From the NCBI GenBank assembly GCA_017961965.1, contig JAGCWG010000317.1:1-8925 (forward strand): 8,925 nt of DNA. The letters are read 5' to 3'. The notes beneath the pieces are model-generated. The model did no database searches. It saw nothing but the letters and a program-made list of their open reading frames with translations, and had not been told where the DNA came from. The DNA is from Bacteroidaceae bacterium. Lineage in GTDB: Bacteria > Bacteroidota > Bacteroidia > Bacteroidales > Bacteroidaceae. Below, piece after piece: positions 5,076 to 8,925 of the stretch. The stretch's first letter is position 1. Each line of letters begins with the position of its first letter. The translations under genes and the position numbers were made by a program.

Positions 5076-6143
5076 ATGTTAGAAACAAAAAGAATAATAT
5101 TTGTGGTCAATCCTATTTCCGGTACTACGGGAAAGAAAAGGATATTGCAACTTATAGAGAGCCGTCTTGATAAGGAGAAATATAGTTATGATATTGTTAC
5201 AACAAAGTATCAAGGTCATGCTACCGAGATAGCAAGGGCTGCTGCAAACCAAGGTGTGGACATTGTGTGTGCTATAGGTGGTGATGGAACTGTCAATGAG
5301 ACAGCCCGTGCGCTTGTGCATACAGAGACGGCTCTTGCCATCATACCTTGCGGTTCGGGTAATGGTCTTGCAAGACATCTTCATATTCCTGTTGACCCGA
5401 TAGGTGCTATAAAGGTTCTTAACGAGGGTTATATTCAACCTATGGATTATGGACTTGTCAACGAACATCCTTTCTTTTGTACCTGTGGTGTGGGATTTGA
5501 TGCATTCATCTCTATGCGCTTTGCTCAGGCAGGAAAGCGTGGACCTCTTACATACGTAGAGAATATTCTTAAGACGGGTCTCCAGTATAATCCGGAGACA
5601 TACGATGTGGAGGTGGAGGATGATGCCAAGAACAAGACTTCATATAAGGCATTTCTCATATCATGTGCCAATGCTTGTCAGTATGGCAATAATGCTTATA
5701 TTGCACCTCAGGCATCTGTGCGTGATGGTTTGCTTGACGTGACAATCATAGAGCCTTTTGGTGCTATTGATGCTCCTGCAATATCGTTCCAGTTATTCAA
5801 TGGAACACTTGATAAGAATAGCCGTATCAAGACATTCCGTTGCAAGAAACTTCATATTCATCGTCAGGACAAGGGTGCAATTCATTATGATGGTGACCCG
5901 ATAGTGACTGGTAAGGATATGGATGTCGAGATTGTTCCTCAAGGTATTCTTTGTGTAGCTTCTTCCTCAGAAGGTATGGTGGCTCCAGCTGAGAATATTC
6001 AGAATTTCATAGCCGAGCATTTTAATGAGATGTATCTCCGTTCAGAAGAACTTCTTCAGCGAAACCTCATAATGAAGCAACGTATTGGAAAACTCAATTC
6101 GGACATTATGCGTAAGTTGTCTGGAAAGAGGAAGGAAGAATGA
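5076..6143 (+). CDS. DAGK/LCB5-family lipid kinase
   Basis: The 355-residue cytosolic or membrane-associated protein carries the diacylglycerol kinase catalytic fold: VNPISG (11-16), GHA (47-49), GGDGTVNE (68-75, nucleotide binding), PCGSGNGLAR (91-100), GVGFDA (138-143) and HYDGDP near residue 270. This family (YegS, DgkB, eukaryotic sphingosine kinase LCB5) transfers phosphate from ATP to a lipid hydroxyl. It is longer than the usual 290-310 residues: after the fold (about residue 305) comes a C-terminal extension ending LNSDIMRKLSGKRKEE, helical and basic. The divergent serine palmitoyltransferase gene makes a sphingoid or ceramide substrate plausible; diacylglycerol remains possible. A bidirectional terminator follows the stop. 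The family call is firm, the substrate is not. Confidence 0.88.
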   Translation: MLETKRIIFVVNPISGTTGKKRILQLIESRLDKEKYSYDIVTTKYQGHATEIARAAANQGVDIVCAIGGDGTVNETARALVHTETALAIIPCGSGNGLARHLHIPVDPIGAIKVLNEGYIQPMDYGLVNEHPFFCTCGVGFDAFISMRFAQAGKRGPLTYVENILKTGLQYNPETYDVEVEDDAKNKTSYKAFLISCANACQYGNNAYIAPQASVRDGLLDVTIIEPFGAIDAPAISFQLFNGTLDKNSRIKTFRCKKLHIHRQDKGAIHYDGDPIVTGKDMDVEIVPQGILCVASSSEGMVAPAENIQNFIAEHFNEMYLRSEELLQRNLIMKQRIGKLNSDIMRKLSGKRKEE

Positions 6144-6162
6144 TTCTTGATATATTTGACAT

Positions 6163-6206
6163 AAAAAAAAGAGCAAGCCAACGTAAATGTTGCTTGCTCT
6201 TTTTTT
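6163..6206. terminator. Bidirectional terminator between convergent genes
   Basis: GAGCAAGC (6171-6178) pairs with GCTTGCTC (6192-6199), extended by the A run 6163-6170 against the T run 6200-6206. Either strand yields a G+C stem followed by T residues. It serves the lipid kinase gene on the + strand and the gene ending at 6205 on the minus strand, whose TAA overlaps the T run. Confidence 0.88.
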
Positions 6207-6699
6207 ATTTCTTGTTGTTGTTATTGTTATTATTCATTGGAGGTCTTCTGTTGAATCTGTGCATTGCACCCATCTGGAAAGTGTAGATGTGATGGCGAAC
6301 CATGAAGACTTTTTTCCATGAGATGATTGTGTGGAACTTCTTGTAGTATGATTTTTCCAACTTGTTTATTTGGATGTCGTAGTCAAGACTCTTGTTGATG
6401 ATGTCTTCATATTCTGAATCTGAAACATCCTTGTTGAAGAGGTTCTTGTAGAGTGCTCTCTGCTGGTCGCTGAGTTCTTTCTTTTTGCATATCATCTCGT
6501 GGATGAGAGGGAAAAGCTTCTCACATTCCTGTGGTGTGAGTTCAGCACCTCGTTTCACATGTTCCTCCAGTCCTTTTTTGTATGCTTCTACGGAGAAATC
6601 CTTTTTCCCCTGGTTGCCAGGATTTCCTTGGGCTCCCCATTGTGCATACATTATTGTCGTGGAACAGAACAATAGTATGTAGATTAATACAGATTTCAT
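6205..6699 (-). CDS. Small periplasmic Spy/CpxP-like protein with poly-Asn tail
   Basis: The 164-residue product begins with a signal peptide (MKSVLIYILLFCSTTIMYAQ, cleavage near residue 19). The mature part is rich in charged helices and carries LTPQECEKLFPLIHEM (54-69), resembling the LTxxQ motif of CpxP/Spy/ZraP-type periplasmic proteins, followed by KELSDQQRALYKNLF and a second helical pair (about 97-140). It ends in MNNNNNNNKK, a run of seven Asn from mixed AAT/AAC codons. It lies 43 bases after the gene for the probable anti-sigma factor and two genes after an ECF sigma factor, a common arrangement in Bacteroidetes, which suggests envelope-stress or metal-sensing work in the periplasm. 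The family call rests on the motif and context and is moderate. Confidence 0.7.
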   Translation of the reverse strand: MKSVLIYILLFCSTTIMYAQWGAQGNPGNQGKKDFSVEAYKKGLEEHVKRGAELTPQECEKLFPLIHEMICKKKELSDQQRALYKNLFNKDVSDSEYEDIINKSLDYDIQINKLEKSYYKKFHTIISWKKVFMVRHHIYTFQMGAMHRFNRRPPMNNNNNNNKK

Positions 6700-6742
6700 A
6701 ATAGTACTAAAAATTGGAAGTGTGAAAATACTATACTATTCA

Positions 6743-7132
6743 TTAGTATGTCTCGCCAGATAGATAGGCGTAAACATCGTCTCCATCGTAAAGTGCGTAG
6801 GAGAGAAGGTCTTCCTCTGCAAGTGTTGAAGCAGATTCTGTCTTTGCACTTGCAATGGCGTTAGCATTGTCAGTAGTCTGACTTGTCGTGAATACATTAA
6901 GAGTGAGTACTATTGCCACGCATGCAGCAGCAGTACTTGTGAGGCTAATCCAGAATGACTTGCGTGTCCACATGCCAACTGTCTTAGTTGTGTGAATGTC
7001 CGTATCCACACGACCAACGTCCTCACTATCGATGCGCTCCATCACTCTCTGAGTGAGGTTGTCAAAGTAACCTGCAGGTACCTTGAAAGCATCCTTGTCA
7101 TTAAGTTTGTTGATGTCGTTGTTGATAACCAT
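6743..7132 (-). CDS. Single-pass membrane protein, probable anti-sigma factor
   Basis: The 129-residue protein has a cytoplasmic N-terminus with FKVPAGYFDNLTQRVMERI (16-34), a pattern seen in Bacteroidetes proteins encoded next to ECF sigma factors, one transmembrane helix (about 61-80, FWISLTSTAAACVAIVLTL), and a periplasmic tail ending in DDVYAYLSGETY. It lacks the HxxxCxxC zinc motif of classic ZAS anti-sigma domains. The ATG at 7130-7132 is preferred over the one at 7136-7138 because AAGGA lies six bases before it but touches the other. The gene is 124 bases after the sigma factor gene in the same direction; binding and holding that sigma factor at the membrane is the likely role, inferred from topology and position. 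Confidence 0.72.
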   Translation of the reverse strand: MVINNDINKLNDKDAFKVPAGYFDNLTQRVMERIDSEDVGRVDTDIHTTKTVGMWTRKSFWISLTSTAAACVAIVLTLNVFTTSQTTDNANAIASAKTESASTLAEEDLLSYALYDGDDVYAYLSGETY

Positions 7133-7256
7133 AATCATTCCTTTTTTTGTATGACTCTTATATTATTCAATGGTTTAATCCTATTTATTGTTTTTTTTAT
7201 TTTTATGCTGTTTTCCGCAATAAAGCAAAAGTCAATAATAAAGAATTCTGAATTTC

Positions 7257-7799
7257 CTAAAGTTCCTTGGACTTAACGTAAGCGGTAATCTTTTGTACCG
7301 CATGGAAGAATGAGGCCTTGAGTGCACCTACGCTTGTACCTGTAACTTGTGCCATATCCTCGTACTTCATTTCCTCGTAGTATTTCATTGTGAATACTGC
7401 CCTTTGCTTTTCTGGTAGCGTAGCTATTGCCTGTTGGAGAAGTACCTGTGCCTCGTTGCCGTCATAGTATTCATCACTTTCAAGCTTGTTTGCTATGCCG
7501 TCGTCAAGGTCATCTATGGACAGATTATTCTTTTTCTTGCTAAGGAATGTGAGGCTCTCGTTGTATGCAATCCTATACAACCATGTATATAGCTGGGAGT
7601 CACCCTTGAAAGCACCGATGCTGTTCCATGTCTTGAGGAATACGTTCTGAAGTATGTCGTCAGCTTCATCATGATCCACTACCAAATGACGAATTTGCCA
7701 ATATAGCTTGTTGCTATACCGGCTAACCAATTCCTCGAAGGCTTTCCTTCGGGTGCTTTCGTTCTGAAGTCTGTTGATTAGGTCGCGTTCGTCAAACAT
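7257..7799 (-). CDS. ECF-type RNA polymerase sigma factor
   Basis: The 180-residue protein has sigma region 2 at about 20-88, including the -10 recognition part DHDEADDILQNVFLKTW (43-59) and FKGDSQLYTWLYRIAYN, and region 4 at about 118-175, with LPEKQRAVFTMKYYEEMKYEDMA and the helix-turn-helix GTSVGALKASFFHAVQKI. Region 3 is absent, as in all ECF factors. The reading frame stays open to 7946, but the residues before MFDERDL have no sigma homology and run into the preceding gene, so the ATG at 7797-7799 is used. It directs core polymerase to stress or envelope promoters, probably controlled by the membrane protein encoded next, in one operon with the Spy/CpxP-like gene. A nested dyad precedes it. 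Confidence 0.92.
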   Translation of the reverse strand: MFDERDLINRLQNESTRRKAFEELVSRYSNKLYWQIRHLVVDHDEADDILQNVFLKTWNSIGAFKGDSQLYTWLYRIAYNESLTFLSKKKNNLSIDDLDDGIANKLESDEYYDGNEAQVLLQQAIATLPEKQRAVFTMKYYEEMKYEDMAQVTGTSVGALKASFFHAVQKITAYVKSKEL

Positions 7800-7819
7800 G
7801 GTTGGTGTTCGTAAAAATA

Positions 7820-7862
7820 AAGTGTGGTCTCCTGTATGTATATACAGTTTAAGCCCACACTT
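7820..7862 (-). promoter_or_regulatory. Nested inverted repeat in the leader of the sigma factor gene
   Basis: AAGTGTGG (7820-7827) pairs with CCACACTT (7855-7862); inside, CTGTAT (7832-7837) pairs with ATACAG (7842-7847). On the minus strand the outer stem is followed by TATTTTT. It lies between the stop of the upstream gene (7895) and the sigma ATG (7799). It could be a terminator of the upstream gene, an attenuator for the sigma operon, or an operator. No -33/-7 promoter for the sigma gene was seen nearby. Confidence 0.5.
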
Positions 7863-7894
7863 CGTGTATATCGTAGCAATACATTGATTGCGTA

Positions 7895-8221
7895 TTATTT
7901 CAAGTAAACCTTTCTTGCTGTCTTGCCTACCTTGATGATGTAGCAACCTGACTTCAAGTTGTTCAAGTCAATTGTTTTGCTTGGACTGTCAATGCGCATT
8001 GTATATACTTCCTCTCCTGTGATGCTATATACTGCGAGGGTAGTGTTTTCTGCGTTCTTGATGGTCAGGGTCTTTCCGTTTACTGAGATAGTCACAGGCT
8101 GTACTTCCTGTTCTATAGCAGCATCAATGAATTCTGTCTCTGCTTCTGCTGCGAACATTGCCGTAGTAGGAAGCAAAGCCATCATTGTTATGCCTAATAT
8201 GTTTTGTATAAGTTTACGCAT
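7895..8221 (-). CDS. Small secreted protein with Por-secretion-tail-like (T9SS type A sorting-like) domain
   Basis: The 108-residue product has a signal peptide (MRKLIQNILGITMMALLPTTAMFA, cleavage near residue 24), a short acidic linker (EAETEFIDAAIEQE) and, from about residue 43 to the end, a beta-sandwich pattern: LTIKNAENTTLAVYSITGEEVYTMRI, then TIDLNNLKSGCYIIKVG and KVYLK. This matches the C-terminal sorting domain of type IX secretion cargo, which is normally at the end of large proteins. Here there is no cargo in front of it. It has a strong promoter 26 bases upstream and lies 95 bases before the sigma factor gene. It may be a stand-alone surface or periplasmic protein, or the remnant of a larger one. 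T9SS export is not proven, as no T9SS genes are in the window. Confidence 0.75.
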   Translation of the reverse strand: MRKLIQNILGITMMALLPTTAMFAAEAETEFIDAAIEQEVQPVTISVNGKTLTIKNAENTTLAVYSITGEEVYTMRIDSPSKTIDLNNLKSGCYIIKVGKTARKVYLK

Positions 8222-8246
8222 AAGTATTTAGGTATTGATTATTGTG

Positions 8247-8278
8247 CAAAAATATTTTGTTTTATTTAAATAAACAAA
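8247..8278 (-). promoter_or_regulatory. Promoter of the small sorting-domain protein gene
   Basis: On the minus strand TTTG (8278-8275), a 20-base spacer and TATTTTTG (8254-8247) followed by CA match the Bacteroidetes consensus TTTG-N19/20-TAnnTTTG exactly. Transcription should start near 8240, about 20 bases before the ATG. An inverted pair ATTGTGC (8241-8247) / GCACAAT (8285-8291) brackets the promoter. Confidence 0.75.
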
Positions 8279-8346
8279 TTTCACGCACAATATTTTTCAT
8301 TTTATGGCGTTACTTCAGTCTTTTTAACATTTACATGTACATCCAA

Positions 8347-8925
8347 TCAGACTTTTATGCACATATTTTCATTTGCAAGTATTGTGTCAGGAAATACTTC
8401 CTTACACTCGTTGAGTATTTCTTCCTCATTCTCATATCTTGCCGAGAGATGTCCCACGATGAGTTTCTTTGCATTTGACAGCTTTGCCATTTCTGCCGCC
8501 TGATGTGTGGTGGAGTGGAAAGTCTTTTTGCTAAGTAACTCGTGCTCTTTCTTGAATGTTGCTTCGTGATAGAGCAAATCTACTCCTTGGAGTTGTTCTG
8601 CATTGTCTGGCTTGAACATTGTGTCTGAGCAGTAGGCATAACTCCTTACTGGGTCGGCTGGGGTAGTGAGGATGTTGTTTGGGATTATCTCTCCGTCAGG
8701 CATCACGTAATCCTGTCCAGCCTTGATGTTGTTGATGTAACAAACAGGTATGTTGTACGCATCTATTACGTCTCGAAGTATGTGACGTGGCAGTTGCTTC
8801 TCCCTGAAGAGAAAACCACAGCAACGAATCTTGTGCTTCAGCGGTATTGTCTCTACTGTCACAGAATGGTCTTCGTAGATTACTTCCCTTGACTTAGTGT
8901 CAATCTCGTGAAGCACGATGTCATA
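8347..8925 (-). CDS. rnz: Ribonuclease Z, C-terminal part (5' end outside window)
   Basis: The frame is open to the window edge and gives the last 192 residues, beginning YDIVLHEID. RNase Z is a zinc-dependent endonuclease of the metallo-beta-lactamase fold that trims the 3' end of tRNA precursors. Visible family marks are PLKHKIRCCGFLFREK, the metal-binding Asp in SYAYCSDT, LLYHEATF, the HST-type motif in FHSTTHQAAEMA, and the metal-binding His (codon 8449-8451) in GHLSARY, followed by F-P-D-T. The family is about 300 residues, so roughly 110 residues, including the HxHxDH motif, lie beyond the window. A GTG at 8914-8916 is in frame but is internal, not the start. Nothing looks broken in the visible part. 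Confidence 0.92.
   Translation of the reverse strand, partial: YDIVLHEIDTKSREVIYEDHSVTVETIPLKHKIRCCGFLFREKQLPRHILRDVIDAYNIPVCYINNIKAGQDYVMPDGEIIPNNILTTPADPVRSYAYCSDTMFKPDNAEQLQGVDLLYHEATFKKEHELLSKKTFHSTTHQAAEMAKLSNAKKLIVGHLSARYENEEEILNECKEVFPDTILANENMCIKV

Noticed and set aside
7800..7946. Longer N-terminus for the sigma factor
   Set aside because: The extra 49 residues have no sigma similarity, would overlap the preceding gene, and are encoded across the nested dyad.
8242..8478. Plus-strand ORF of 78 codons
   Set aside because: It is the antisense of the RNase Z end and of an A+T-rich promoter region, and is rich in Phe/Ile/Tyr as expected from such DNA.
8914..8925. GTG at 8914-8916 as a start for RNase Z
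   Set aside because: The reading frame continues upstream to the window edge and the missing N-terminal third holds essential metal ligands of the family.

Overview
The window looks like chromosomal DNA from a Bacteroidales bacterium, most likely Prevotella or a close relative. The grounds are: a Bacteroidetes-type serine palmitoyltransferase, a DUF3990/DUF3791 gene group, a small protein with a Por-secretion-tail-like domain, and several promoters of the Bacteroidetes form TTTG-N19/20-TAnnTTTG with few Shine-Dalgarno sites. The genus is an inference; no search was run.

Left part (1-1954), accessory in character. The window opens inside the 3' end of an IS5-type transposase gene on the + strand. 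A 20-bp perfect hairpin (260-305) follows, then an array of four 12-bp CTAG palindromes at 22-23 bp spacing (370-449). On the minus strand a tight operon runs DUF3791, DUF3990 (ADP-ribosyltransferase-like), DUF3791 (1846 to 881), followed by a small secreted protein (834-493). The array and hairpin lie just downstream of that last stop codon, so both may be transcribed as its 3' end.

Middle part (1955-6163). A 398-residue secreted, probably outer-membrane protein of unknown role has its own promoter. Next come two divergent lipid genes: serine palmitoyltransferase (minus, 4590-3397, with its own intrinsic terminator), which makes the first sphingolipid intermediate, and a DAGK/LCB5-type lipid kinase (plus, 5076-6143). 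They share a 485-bp intergenic region holding both promoters, a leader hairpin, a possible 41-codon leader ORF and a 12-bp direct repeat. The side-by-side placement suggests, but does not prove, that the kinase acts on a sphingoid base or related lipid.

Right part (6163-8925), all minus strand. A bidirectional terminator separates the lipid kinase from an envelope-stress type locus: ECF sigma factor (7799-7257), single-pass membrane protein that is probably its anti-sigma factor (7132-6743), and a small periplasmic Spy/CpxP-like protein with a poly-Asn tail (6699-6205). Upstream of the sigma gene lies a nested dyad (7820-7862) and a 108-residue secreted protein that is almost entirely a Por-secretion-tail-like domain, with a textbook Bacteroidetes promoter. 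The window ends inside a ribonuclease Z gene whose N-terminal part is cut off.
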